Origin: a bacterium
GTDB lineage: Bacteria; Planctomycetota; UBA1135; GCA-002686595
Direction of reading: 5' to 3'
DNA length: 61,512 nt
NCBI GenBank assembly: GCA_024226735.1
Contig: JAAELL010000610.1
Span: 1-61,512 of the forward strand
This document shows positions 45,002 through 53,453 of this stretch, one piece after another. The position numbers and the translations under genes are program-made. Numbering within the stretch: position 1 is the first letter of the stretch; each line of letters opens with the position of its first letter. The notes under the pieces are model-generated. The model did no database searches. It was not told where the DNA came from and was given only the letters and a program-made list of their open reading frames with translations.

Positions 45002-46477
45002 TCACGGCGTCACCATGACCGTCACGGCGTCCGTCCACCCCGCTCCGGAGAAGGCGGCTGACGAACGGCTCAGCGCTTGAAAACTGAACGGCTGACCGAT
45101 GAGGATCGGCAAGTCCGGGACGTAGACCGTGTGCAGGACAGGATCGGACGTCTGCACCTTGTGCGTCGCGACGAGCTCGAGCAAGGGTTCGGGCAACCAG
45201 CGATCCCCGAACGGCGTCGCCACCGGCGTCGGCAGCTGCAAGCTGCGCGCGAGCCACAACACCGTGAAGTCACCGGGATCAGCGTGCACTTCGATCGCGA
45301 GCTTCTTTCCGATGCCGACCGCTTGCGGAGCGGCGAGCGTGCGCAGCTCGAGCGCCCCCATGTCGCCAGCGCCGTGGTGGTTCAAATCGCCGTCGTTGCC
45401 GCGCTCGAACCCAGTGAGGTCCGGGCCATTCGAAGTGGGGATCGCATCGACGCAGCCCGTGTGGAAGCCGAGTCGGTAGTCGTGGTGCTCGGGGTCGCGG
45501 AAGAGCGGGTCGACGGAGATATTGCCGGCTCCCGGAGGGAGCATGTCGCCGACGTTGCAATCGGTGGCCGTGACGTTCGCACCCAGGTCAGTGCCGTTGC
45601 CGTACACGATGCTCTCACGCACCCAGCGCTGGGTCCAGAATCCGACGCCCGTGTTGCTGTTGTTCGCAATCGTGCAACGCAGGACGCTGCCAGTCTCCAC
45701 GTAGACCCCGACGCTCCCGCCGGCGATCACGGAGTTGCGCACGGCGACACTCGCTGTCCCCGGCATCCAGGCGATGCTCGAGACTCCGCCGGTGCAACCC
45801 AGGATCCGGCAGCGGTCGATCGTCGTGCTGTTGTCGCAGTCGAGGCCCGCTTCCACATACACTCCGGCGGTGAGGTTCTTGAACGTGCAGTCGACCAGCT
45901 CGAGGTCGATCATGTTCCAGTCGCTGTTGGCGACGTCGACGCCTCGGTTGCCGTCAACGATCTCGACCCGTGTGAGGTCGACGCAGTGGAAGCCGAACAG
46001 CTCGTGCGCGTACATGTCGACGCCATAGTTGCAGCCCCGGATCACCACGTCGCTGACGGTGAGTGTGACGTCGCCGACACTCGCAACCAGAATGTCGAAC
46101 GCGTCGGCGCTGTCCACGATCGTCACATCCGTAACGGTCAAGTCAACTGAGCCGCTCTCCGTTCCAATCGAGAAGGCGTCGGCAGGGCTGCTCAAGATCG
46201 TCACTTCGCGCCCTCCATCGCCCGTGACCGTGAGCTGCCCCTGGGGCACGAACGGAAACACCTCACCGTGCGCCGCGTCGTAGACGCCCGGCAACAGGTG
46301 CAGCGTGTCGCCCGCTCCCGGCCCGATCTGCTCCAAGGCGTACGTGATCGTGCGCCAAGCATCGGTCGCAGCGGTGCCCCCATTGGAGTTGTCGCCGTTC
46401 ACGGCGTCGACGTACCAATCGTCAGCCGAAGCCAACGGTGCGATGAGAGGAACAACGAGCAAAGCGCTGAAGTTCAT
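45002..46477 (-). CDS. Secreted DUF1565-like right-handed beta-helix protein
   Basis: The 491-residue product has a signal peptide (MNFSALLVVPLIAPLASA), then DDWYVDAVNGDNSNGGT.., the typical DUF1565 opening for pectate-lyase-like parallel beta-helix proteins, followed by repeated coils (VTDVTIVDSADAFDILVAS, SVAVRNSVIAGGSVGVYV). The last 110 residues form a beta domain of unknown role (TVLWLARSLQLP, LPILIGQPFSFQAL). The ATG at 46477 has a GGAGG site; the in-frame ATG at 46525 lacks a signal peptide. It may bind or modify polysaccharide, but no catalytic residues are evident. Confidence 0.78.
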   Translation of the reverse strand: MNFSALLVVPLIAPLASADDWYVDAVNGDNSNGGTAATDAWRTITYALEQIGPGAGDTLHLLPGVYDAAHGEVFPFVPQGQLTVTGDGGREVTILSSPADAFSIGTESGSVDLTVTDVTIVDSADAFDILVASVGDVTLTVSDVVIRGCNYGVDMYAHELFGFHCVDLTRVEIVDGNRGVDVANSDWNMIDLELVDCTFKNLTAGVYVEAGLDCDNSTTIDRCRILGCTGGVSSIAWMPGTASVAVRNSVIAGGSVGVYVETGSVLRCTIANNSNTGVGFWTQRWVRESIVYGNGTDLGANVTATDCNVGDMLPPGAGNISVDPLFRDPEHHDYRLGFHTGCVDAIPTSNGPDLTGFERGNDGDLNHHGAGDMGALELRTLAAPQAVGIGKKLAIEVHADPGDFTVLWLARSLQLPTPVATPFGDRWLPEPLLELVATHKVQTSDPVLHTVYVPDLPILIGQPFSFQALSRSSAAFSGAGWTDAVTVMVTP

Positions 46478-46597
46478 ATGCGGACCTCCGCCCCTCATTG
46501 TGATGAAGAACGCGAGTTTGCGCACCTACCGTCCGCGCGGATGCCCCCGACCCGACCGCGCAGCCCTCCGGGCCCCGACGCTTGCGCCCCCCCTGCC

Positions 46598-46617
46598 GCC
46601 ACACCGTCAGGTGTGGC
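46598..46617 (-). terminator. Hairpin after the hypothetical gene at 46632
   Basis: GCCACACC and GGTGTGGC form a perfect 8-bp stem with a 4-base loop, 14 bp beyond the stop codon. A C/G-rich run follows in place of a U-tract, so termination would not be of the classic intrinsic type. Confidence 0.45.
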
Positions 46618-46631
46618 GCCAGCAAACAGCG

Positions 46632-47135
46632 TTAGTTGAAATCGTAGATGTAGCTCAGCCGCTCTTTGTTCAGGATCAGGTACTCGAGCCCGGCGAGCTT
46701 CTTCAAGTCACCGTCCCCGTGATCCTTGAACCCGCGCAGCTTGGGCGTGCGCATGACGAAGAAGCGGCGCGTCGCCTTGTCACTGATCTCGTAGGCCTGG
46801 GAGCGGATCTCGCCGGCGATCTCGATGTTCAGGTTGCCGGTGAAGAACACGCGCACGCGGTTGAGGTCCTGCTTTTGCGCCAGGTCGCGGCGGGTGCCGT
46901 CGCCAGCCTCGTCGAGGAACTCATGCGCCGCGAGGACCTCGTCGACGTTCATGTGCAAGAGCGGCGTCTTGATCTGCTGACACGAGTTCAGGTCGATCAG
47001 CGTCGCGTCGCGGATCTTCAGGAAGTACTTGCGGTGCTCGTCCATGAGCTTGGACAGCCGCGTGTACTTGTTCTCGACGTTCCCCTTGATGAGGAAAGAG
47101 TCCGTCAGGAAGAGGTCCGAGCAGAGCGTGAGCAT
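46632..47135 (-). CDS. Conserved-looking hypothetical cytoplasmic protein
   Basis: I cannot name this 167-residue protein with confidence. It starts MLTLCSDLFLTDSFLIKGNV and is rich in charged residues, with no signal peptide or membrane helix. The first half (TRLSKLMDEHRKYFLKIRDATLIDL) vaguely resembles DUF6812-like small domains. Codon use is unlike a chance frame: it contains many Lys, Asn and Ile residues for this GC-rich genome. The 5' end overlaps the end of folC by 31 bp on the same strand, so it is probably coexpressed with folC. Confidence 0.65.
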   Translation of the reverse strand: MLTLCSDLFLTDSFLIKGNVENKYTRLSKLMDEHRKYFLKIRDATLIDLNSCQQIKTPLLHMNVDEVLAAHEFLDEAGDGTRRDLAQKQDLNRVRVFFTGNLNIEIAGEIRSQAYEISDKATRRFFVMRTPKLRGFKDHGDGDLKKLAGLEYLILNKERLSYIYDFN

Positions 47136-48430
47136 CTTGGTCGATCAGCGTCGTTGAGGTCGTCGAGACCCCCGCGCAGAGCGCCCACCAGGTACAGCGA
47201 CCCGGTGACGAGCACCCAACCCTCGCTGGCGGATCGGAGCGCGGCGGCGAGGGCCATGTGGGGCTTCTCGTACGCCACAGCGTCCAGACCAGCCTGCCGC
47301 GCGTGCTCGGTGAGCTCGTCGGCCGAGAGATGGATCCCGCTCGGAACGGAGGTGCAGTGGGCCCTATCGACACGCCCGGCCAACGCCTTGAGGCAGCGTT
47401 CGACCTGCTTGTCCCGACCCAGGACGAGGACCACCTGGGGGAGCCCTCTCAATCCTGGATCGGTCTCGAGCTCGGACATCAGCCGAGCGAGGCTCTCGGG
47501 TACGTGCGCACCGTCGAGGACGACCGGAATCCCATCCTGGACCCGGCGTTCCAGACGCCCCGGGAGCCGGGCGGCGGCGCGCGCACGCTCGTCCAACACC
47601 TCGGGGCCGAGCCCTGCGTGACCGCGCCCCTCGAGCGCCGCGAGAACTGTGCGCGCCAAGGCGAGGTTGGTGGCCTCGATCGTTTGTTCCGGGGCGACGA
47701 CGCACACGTCCATCCCGAGCTCCGCCGCGCAGGCCATCAAGACCGCGCCCGCGTCCTCGTCGGCTCCGAGGCTCGCATCCTCCGCCACGCCGCAGACGAA
47801 GCTCGCGCCCGCTTTGAGAATGCCGGCCTTCTCACGTGCGATGCGCACGCGCGTTCCGCCCAGGACCGAGGTGTGTTCGAGCGCGATGCTGGTCACGACG
47901 CACACCTCGGGAGTCACGACGTTGGTCGAATCGAGACGACCACCCAGCCCGACCTCGACCACGGCCCAGTCGACACCCGCTTCGGCGAACACGAGGAACG
48001 CCGTCGTCGTGACGATGTCGAACCACGTCGCGTCGCGCGCCGCCGTCTCGGCCCGCACAGCCTCCTCGCGCGCATCGAGCGCACGCGTCAGCGCGTCCGC
48101 AAGCACGCCATCCTCGATCTCGGCGCCGTTCAGCTTGATGCGCTCGTTCATGCGCTCGACGTGCGGCGAACCGTAGACACCGACCGTGTGGCCCGCACGC
48201 GTGAGCCCCGCGCCGACGAGCGCGCACACCGACCCCTTTCCCTTCGTGCCCGCGACGTGCACGCAGCGCAGCGCCACGTGCGGGTCCCCCACACGCGCGA
48301 GCAAGTCACGCGCGGGAGCGAGCTCGACACGCATGCCCGCTGTGCGATCACGGCGCTCCCAATCGACGAGTCCAGCGAGGCGCGCGAGCGCGTGCGCGAG
48401 TTCGGTCGGAGGCGATTCCCCGCTCTTCAT
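47105..48430 (-). CDS. folC: Folylpolyglutamate synthase/dihydrofolate synthase
   Basis: FolC adds glutamates to folates, and in bacteria often also makes dihydrofolate from dihydropteroate. The 441-residue product has the P-loop VAGTKGKGSVCA (61-67 core), YGSPHVERMNERI, the VEVGLGGRLDSTN motif, SIALEHTSVLGGT and the C-terminal ligase region (VVLDGAHVPESLARL). Length is normal. Its C-terminus overlaps the next gene by 31 bp. Confidence 0.92.
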   Translation of the reverse strand: MKSGESPPTELAHALARLAGLVDWERRDRTAGMRVELAPARDLLARVGDPHVALRCVHVAGTKGKGSVCALVGAGLTRAGHTVGVYGSPHVERMNERIKLNGAEIEDGVLADALTRALDAREEAVRAETAARDATWFDIVTTTAFLVFAEAGVDWAVVEVGLGGRLDSTNVVTPEVCVVTSIALEHTSVLGGTRVRIAREKAGILKAGASFVCGVAEDASLGADEDAGAVLMACAAELGMDVCVVAPEQTIEATNLALARTVLAALEGRGHAGLGPEVLDERARAAARLPGRLERRVQDGIPVVLDGAHVPESLARLMSELETDPGLRGLPQVVLVLGRDKQVERCLKALAGRVDRAHCTSVPSGIHLSADELTEHARQAGLDAVAYEKPHMALAAALRSASEGWVLVTGSLYLVGALRGGLDDLNDADRPRCSRSARTSS

Positions 48431-48529
48431 CGTTGGGCTCTACCTAATTGAGACACGCTATCGGCGGTCGCAGTAACAAATGGCGGGGTCGATGTACGAT
48501 AGAGCCCTGGGAGGCCCCCCAGCAGTAAC

Positions 48530-48952
48530 ATGAGTGAACTTCTCCATCGCATCAAGGTCTTCGTCTACCGCATCAACGAAGGGCTGCCGCACTACCTCCT
48601 CCTCAAGCCCGACCAGGGGATCGAGGCGATGTGGGGCCCGATCCAAGGCGACCTGGGATTCGGCGAAAAGCTCGAGAGCGCGATCCGTCGCAAGGTGATG
48701 GACGACACAGGTATGTCGCCGCCAGGGCAACTCCTCGATCTGCAGATGCCCGGTCGTTGGACGATCGGCGACGAGGAGATCGTCGAGTGGTCGTTTGGTT
48801 TTCACTCGATCACGCAGCCGGACCCGGAGCGGATCCAGCGGCATTGGGCGCAGTACCGTTGGGCGGAGTTCGGCGATGCCTATCCGCGCCTGGGGTTCGA
48901 GATGGATCGCGCGGCGATCATGCGCCTGCATACGTTGCTGAACGCGGCGTAG
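48530..48952 (+). CDS. Nudix-fold protein with altered Nudix box
   Basis: The 140-residue protein has the fold cues of Nudix hydrolases (KVFVYRINEGLPHYLLLKP, MWGPIQGDLGFGE). The Nudix box GX5EX7REUXEEXGU is recognisable from G40 to M62, with E46 and R54 conserved, but the REUXEE core reads RKVMDD: K55 replaces one metal-binding glutamate and D58 and D59 replace the other two. Carboxylates persist, so metal binding may be weakened rather than lost. The substrate is unknown. It is divergent from folC; the 99-bp interval contains a TACGAT at 48495-48500 that could be a -10 box. Confidence 0.7.
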   Translation: MSELLHRIKVFVYRINEGLPHYLLLKPDQGIEAMWGPIQGDLGFGEKLESAIRRKVMDDTGMSPPGQLLDLQMPGRWTIGDEEIVEWSFGFHSITQPDPERIQRHWAQYRWAEFGDAYPRLGFEMDRAAIMRLHTLLNAA

Positions 48953-48965
48953 ACGCACGGCCGAC

Positions 48966-49681
48966 TCACTCGTCGCCGACTGGCTTCAAGCTCAGCACGA
49001 ACTCCTCGAGTTCTTCGGTCGCGCTTGCCGTGAAGCGCTCGACGATCTGCGGCTCGGGGTAGGCGTAGGCCGAGGGCTTGCCCCCGAAGTACAACGCGAC
49101 GCGACCCGGCGGCACCCAGAGCTCGAACGCCCCTGACTTGTCGCTGATGTCGTGGTCGAGGTTCGGCGAGGTTCCGTACTCGTGCGGCTCGATGGCGATC
49201 ACGGTCGCCCGTGCAACGGGCTTGCCGGTGACCGCATCGATGACCTGGCCGGCCACGCGGACCGGAGCGCCCATGTCCAGGCCGACCTCACGCGTCGTGC
49301 CGGCCTCGATCTCCACCGGACGGGGTCGCAGGACCCAACGCCGATCCGCGGTCGTCGCGGAGAGCGAGTAGGAACCAGCGGCCAGCCCTTCGATGCGGAA
49401 CTCACCGGCCTCGTCGGCCTGTGTGCGGATCGACTCGTGAACCCAGCTGTCGGGCACTTCCTCAGGTCGAAGAGACACGCTCACCCCGGCGAGTGTCTGG
49501 CCGGCGTCGTCGTGGACCGCACCCGCCAGAATGCCCTCGGCGCGCAGGGTGATGTGCACTGAGTCGGCGATCGGAACGTAGCCTCGCCCGACGTTTGCGT
49601 ACTGGCCCTGTCCCAGCCCCGCCGCTTCAGCCATCAGATAGATCTGTCCGCCGACCGGCAGGTCCGGAAGCTCGAAGCGCC
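48966..49681 (-). pseudogene. 5'-truncated carboxypeptidase-regulatory-like domain protein
   Basis: The open frame encodes a fragment of a secreted multi-domain protein built from carboxypeptidase-regulatory-like (beta-sandwich) domains: ILAGAVHDDAGQTLAGVSVSL, then VAGQVIDAVTGKPVARATVIAI and GAFELWVPPGRVALYFGG. Similarity continues upstream of the first methionine (FELPDLPVGGQIYLMAEAAG) right up to the palindromic element, where a TGA inside the element stops the frame. The gene has thus lost its 5' end, signal peptide and any upstream domains. Translation from an internal ATG at 49634 would give a 222-residue product of doubtful function. Confidence 0.7.
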
Positions 49682-49848
49682 CTAGTGGTGTGATTCACTC
49701 TTGTGCGGCATTTTGGTCGGCCCGTACCCGCCCGCTGCTGCGTTGCGCCTCCTCCGAGACTTGCAGCGAAGTCGCGTCGTCGCTGCGCCTTGCAGCGAAC
49801 GCGTACGCACCGACCAAGATGCCGCACAAGAGTGAATCACACCACTAG
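49682..49848 (-). repeat. CTAG-bounded palindromic element, type A, complete
   Basis: This complete 167-bp copy has 39-bp terminal inverted repeats with one mismatch (T opposite G, wobble-compatible). It begins CTAGTGGTGTGATTCACTC and ends with the inverse. The core carries the direct repeat TTCGCTGCAAG on the minus strand. It is nearly identical to the element at 1-140 but in the opposite orientation. CTAG at both ends could be part of the element or a 4-bp target duplication; being palindromic it cannot be told apart here. Confidence 0.9.
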
Positions 49849-50229
49849 CCCATCGACGCGGCACTCGAACTGCTCGGACAGCGCCGAGTCGAGTCCGGGG
49901 AACGAGGAGCTGCGGGGGAAGGATCCTCCGCGCTCCAGCCGCTCCCACAGCCCTTCCGACGCGTCCACTTCCGCCGGTCGCGCGGCGAGCGCTTCGCGCC
50001 TCGACCGCCGCGAGTCCCCACGGCGCCAGTCGCGCAGCTGATTGCGCATCACGCTGGCCAGCCACCCCCGCGGCGACCCGCTGGCCGCCGGCGGGTGGCG
50101 CAGGGCCGCGACCCAGGTGTCCTGGGCCAGGTCCTCGGCGAGCGCGCGGTCGGGAACCAGGCTGCGGGCCAAGGAGCGCACGAATCCCTCGTGTTCGATC
50201 AGGGCTGCAATCGTCTGCTTGGAGCTCAT
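49837..50229 (-). pseudogene. 3'-truncated ECF-type sigma factor
   Basis: The 130-residue frame begins as a sigma-70 family extracytoplasmic-function-type factor: region 2 with AEDLAQDTWVAALRHP (31-46) and GWLASVMRNQLRDWRRGD (55-72) for -10 recognition and core binding. After about residue 98 the usual linker and region 4 (a helix-turn-helix for -35 recognition) are missing; an unrelated serine-rich stretch follows. The last codons and the stop (GLVV, TGA) are supplied by the palindromic element. The gene is probably non-functional or has an altered role. The start ATG at 50229 looks original. Confidence 0.7.
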
Positions 50230-50295
50230 GCGGGGGACACCCCGCTCGAGGACTCAGTGTTGCACGAATCTCGATTCTCTCGAGGGAACCGTGCC

Positions 50296-51534
50296 TCAGC
50301 CAAAGAGCGGCAGGCCCGCGTACTCCCCTCCCAGCACCACGCTCGCATCCGCCCCGAACCAATCCCCGACCAGCGCCGAGTACACCGATCGGAAGTCCGT
50401 CGTGAACGCCAGGTCGCCCTCGTCGAGCTCCGTCAAGGAAGGATGCTCTCCATAGAGCCCGCCCTTCACCCCGGCCCCGACGACGAACACCGGCCCGGCC
50501 TTTCCGTGATCGGTCCCCGCCGACGCATTCTCCTTGACGCGGCGTCCGAACTCCGAGAACACGATGACCGCCGTGTCGCGGCCAGCTTCGGTGCGGGCGA
50601 GGTCCTGTACGAACGATCCCAGCGCCAAATCGAGGACCTGCATCAGGCCGTCGTGGCGGTTCTTCTGCTGGGCGTGGGTGTCGAACTTGCCGAGGGTGGT
50701 CGAGAACACGCGCGCGCCCAAACCGCTATGGATCATCGCCGCGATGTCGTGCAGACCCGCGCCGAGGGCGGTGCGCGGGTACTCGACGGGGGTCCGGTAG
50801 CGCGCGACGGCGCCGCGGATCTGGGCGGAGGATTCGTTCGCGTCGTCGAGCAGGCCGCGCAGGCGGCGGATCGCGGCGTCGCGGCCGGAGTTGCGGCTCG
50901 ATGTCGCCTCGCGCTTCTCGTCGAGTCGCTCGCCCGCCATTCGATAGGCGACTGCTTCGTCGGCCGCACCGAGCCACTTGTAGCCCGTCGGCGACTCGAG
51001 GCTGATCGCCGGGCGAGCGATCGAATAGACCGAGTACGGCGCTTCGCGTCCGACGTGCACGACCGTGCTGCTCCGCGCGGCGGCGGAGAACGCCGAGGCG
51101 TCGAGGCGACCGAGCCAGCCGTCGCCGGACGAACGCCCGTCCGCACGCGCGGTGTGCCACACCTCGAGCGACTTGAAGTGCGAGCGGGGCGCATCCGGAT
51201 AGCCGACCCCCTCGACGATCGCCAGTCCTCCGGCGTCCCACAGCTTGCGCATCCTCTTCAGGTTCGGGTGCAGACCGCGGTAGTCGTCGAGGCGCAGCAC
51301 GCTCTTGGCCGGCACCCGGGTCGCCTTGCGCGCCGCGCCGTAGGCGTCGTCGGCGTAGGGGACGACCGCGCTCAGCCCGTCGTTGCCGCCCGAGAGCTGG
51401 ATCACGACGGCGCGGCGGCCAGGGCGTTCACCGAGGAACCGGCCCGCCGCGAGGGCGGACGGGGAGGTGAACGCCAGAGAGCCGGCGAGCGAGAGTCCGC
51501 CACGAAGAAGGTCGCGTCGATCAGTGAGTAGCAT
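50296..51534 (-). CDS. DUF1501 family secreted protein
   Basis: DUF1501 proteins are exported, sulfatase-fold-related proteins of unknown activity that are abundant in Planctomycetota. The 412-residue product starts MLLTDRRDLLRGGLSLAGSLAF, a twin-arginine-like signal (the RR pair is at 6-7). It has VVIQLSGGNDGLSAVVPYADDAY and FGRRVKENASAGTDHGKAGPVF, both typical of the family. It lies directly downstream of the DUF1800 gene, 26 bp away, a pairing seen repeatedly in this phylum. Confidence 0.88.
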   Translation of the reverse strand: MLLTDRRDLLRGGLSLAGSLAFTSPSALAAGRFLGERPGRRAVVIQLSGGNDGLSAVVPYADDAYGAARKATRVPAKSVLRLDDYRGLHPNLKRMRKLWDAGGLAIVEGVGYPDAPRSHFKSLEVWHTARADGRSSGDGWLGRLDASAFSAAARSSTVVHVGREAPYSVYSIARPAISLESPTGYKWLGAADEAVAYRMAGERLDEKREATSSRNSGRDAAIRRLRGLLDDANESSAQIRGAVARYRTPVEYPRTALGAGLHDIAAMIHSGLGARVFSTTLGKFDTHAQQKNRHDGLMQVLDLALGSFVQDLARTEAGRDTAVIVFSEFGRRVKENASAGTDHGKAGPVFVVGAGVKGGLYGEHPSLTELDEGDLAFTTDFRSVYSALVGDWFGADASVVLGGEYAGLPLFG

Positions 51535-51560
51535 GGCTTTCCTTGGCTCTTCCGTGGCTC

Positions 51561-53249
51561 TCAGTGCAGCTGGGCTTCGGGCAGGGACAGGATCAGGTGC
51601 GCTACGCGGCGCAAGAGTCGCTCGCCGGAGCCGCGCGGCAGCTTCCGGCCCAGGCCGGCATCCTCGCGCTCGCGCGCGAAGTGGGCGACGAGCATCGCGC
51701 GCGTCTCGGCGGGCGGCTCGATCGCGAGCAACTCGTCGAGCAGGTAGTCGACGACCTCCTCGTCGGTCCTCAGGCGCAGCTTGCCGATGCGGAACGCGAA
51801 GTGGACGCGTGGCCGGTAGCCCGCCCGATCGAGCCCGCGCAGGAGGCGCGTCAGCTCGCTGTTCTTGCGCTGCTCGGCGCTGCGCGGCGACTCCGGCACC
51901 ATCTGCTCGGTGTCCGACATCATCGGCTCGCCCTGCATCATCGCCTCGTCCGTGGCGTCGCTCGCCGGGTCGTCGGGGACGTCGACGGCGAGCAGCTCGA
52001 GCTCGGCGCGATCGTCGAGGTCTTCGGTCTCGACTTCGCCGAGCACCATGCCGACCAGGTTCCCGCGCATCATCAGCGTCGAGGTCGAGATCCAGGCCTC
52101 GCCGCCTTCCCAACCCTTGACGTTCGGCGGGTCGCCGAGACGCTCGCCGAGCATCGCGGCGCCCAGCACGACGAACTGTGGGCGAATCCGCGTGCCGAGC
52201 CGACGCATCGAACCGACGAGGAAGTCGATCGGCGAGGCGACGCGTGCGCCGATGATGTCCTCGCGGTAGAAGTCGGGGTCGAGGAACAGCGTGCGCAACA
52301 GAGGCTCCAGCTCGTAGCCACCGTCGCGCAGAAGCGCCGCGTAGCGTTCGAGTCGCTGGGCCTCGGGCTCGACTCCCTCGAAGTAGTGGATCAAGCGGCC
52401 AGCGATGTACCGCGCGCACTGCTCTTGTGCGAGCAGGATGTCGGCCAGATCGCTCGCGTCATGCCGGCCGCGGGCACCGAGGATGTCCTTCGGGCCGTAG
52501 TCGTGCCGACGTGCGAAGAAGCGGTACGTGCCGCCGGGCTGAAAGGAGTGACCGGTGAGGGCGCGCGCCGCCTCCTTGACGTCGCTCTCGGTGTAGTGGC
52601 CCTCACCCAAGCTGAAGAGCTCCATCACCTCGCGCGCGAGGTTCTCGTTCGGCTTGCCCTTCTTGTTCGTGTTGTTGTCGAGGTACCGCAGCATCGCCGG
52701 GTCCTTCAGGATCGCCTTCAGGAGCGTCGCGTAGCTGCCCGTCGCGTTGTCGCGGAAGAGCTGGTTCTGGTCGATCATCCAACGCGAACGCTTGACCGTC
52801 TGGAACGAGCTGGTGAGGAGCCCGTGCCAGAAGAGCGTCATCCGTTCGCGCAACGGATCGTCGGCGGTGATCAGGCGCTCGACCCACCACTCGAGGAACG
52901 CCTGGTACTGGCGGCGATCCTTCTGCCGCGCGAGCTGCCGCAGCCGCCGGCGCTCGTCGCCGGAGACCTTGCGCATCTCGCGCAGGCGCTCGACGTCGCC
53001 CTCGGGATCCTCGACGTAGAAGGGCTCCGACCCGCGCGGAGCGAGCAGGTGCTCGACCAGCGCCTCCGGCCCAGCCTCGACCCAGCGCCGGATCTCGGCC
53101 GGCCGCGCGCCGAAGCCGGCGCGGTTGAAGAGGTGCTCGGCGGCCCGCGCATCCCACTCCAGCTTCGCCTCGGTCTCCGCGGGCTCCTGGGCACTGGCGG
53201 GGAACATCAGCGCGAGGCTGGACAGAAGGGCGACTTGGATCTCGGTCAT
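51561..53249 (-). CDS. DUF1800 family secreted protein
   Basis: The 562-residue product has a signal peptide (MTEIQVALLSSLALMFPASA) and a DUF1800 domain: AAEHLFNRAGFGARPAEIRR, ERMTLFWHGLLTSSF, NENLAREVMELFSLGEGHY and a PPNVKGWEGGEAWIS motif. It should be exported and functionally linked to the DUF1501 protein encoded next. An unusual acidic, Met-rich insert (DDPASDATDEAMMQGEPMM, about 425-460) lies between the core and the C-terminal helices. A GAGGAA ribosome binding site precedes the ATG at 53249. Confidence 0.88.
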   Translation of the reverse strand: MTEIQVALLSSLALMFPASAQEPAETEAKLEWDARAAEHLFNRAGFGARPAEIRRWVEAGPEALVEHLLAPRGSEPFYVEDPEGDVERLREMRKVSGDERRRLRQLARQKDRRQYQAFLEWWVERLITADDPLRERMTLFWHGLLTSSFQTVKRSRWMIDQNQLFRDNATGSYATLLKAILKDPAMLRYLDNNTNKKGKPNENLAREVMELFSLGEGHYTESDVKEAARALTGHSFQPGGTYRFFARRHDYGPKDILGARGRHDASDLADILLAQEQCARYIAGRLIHYFEGVEPEAQRLERYAALLRDGGYELEPLLRTLFLDPDFYREDIIGARVASPIDFLVGSMRRLGTRIRPQFVVLGAAMLGERLGDPPNVKGWEGGEAWISTSTLMMRGNLVGMVLGEVETEDLDDRAELELLAVDVPDDPASDATDEAMMQGEPMMSDTEQMVPESPRSAEQRKNSELTRLLRGLDRAGYRPRVHFAFRIGKLRLRTDEEVVDYLLDELLAIEPPAETRAMLVAHFAREREDAGLGRKLPRGSGERLLRRVAHLILSLPEAQLH

Positions 53250-53453
53250 CGTGGTTCCTCGGTCGGGGCGAACTGTCGAACCCGCTGCTGCCCGCGAGGT
53301 TTCGGGGTGGGGTCTACGCTCGCGGGGACCATAATGTGGCGCTCACCTCCCCATTACGGACGGGAGGCCCCCAGGCCGCAAGGCCAACGTTCCAGCCCGG
53401 TCCACGGGACCCGATTCTGACAGGAGATTCGCATTCCTCCCGCGCCGCGCTGC

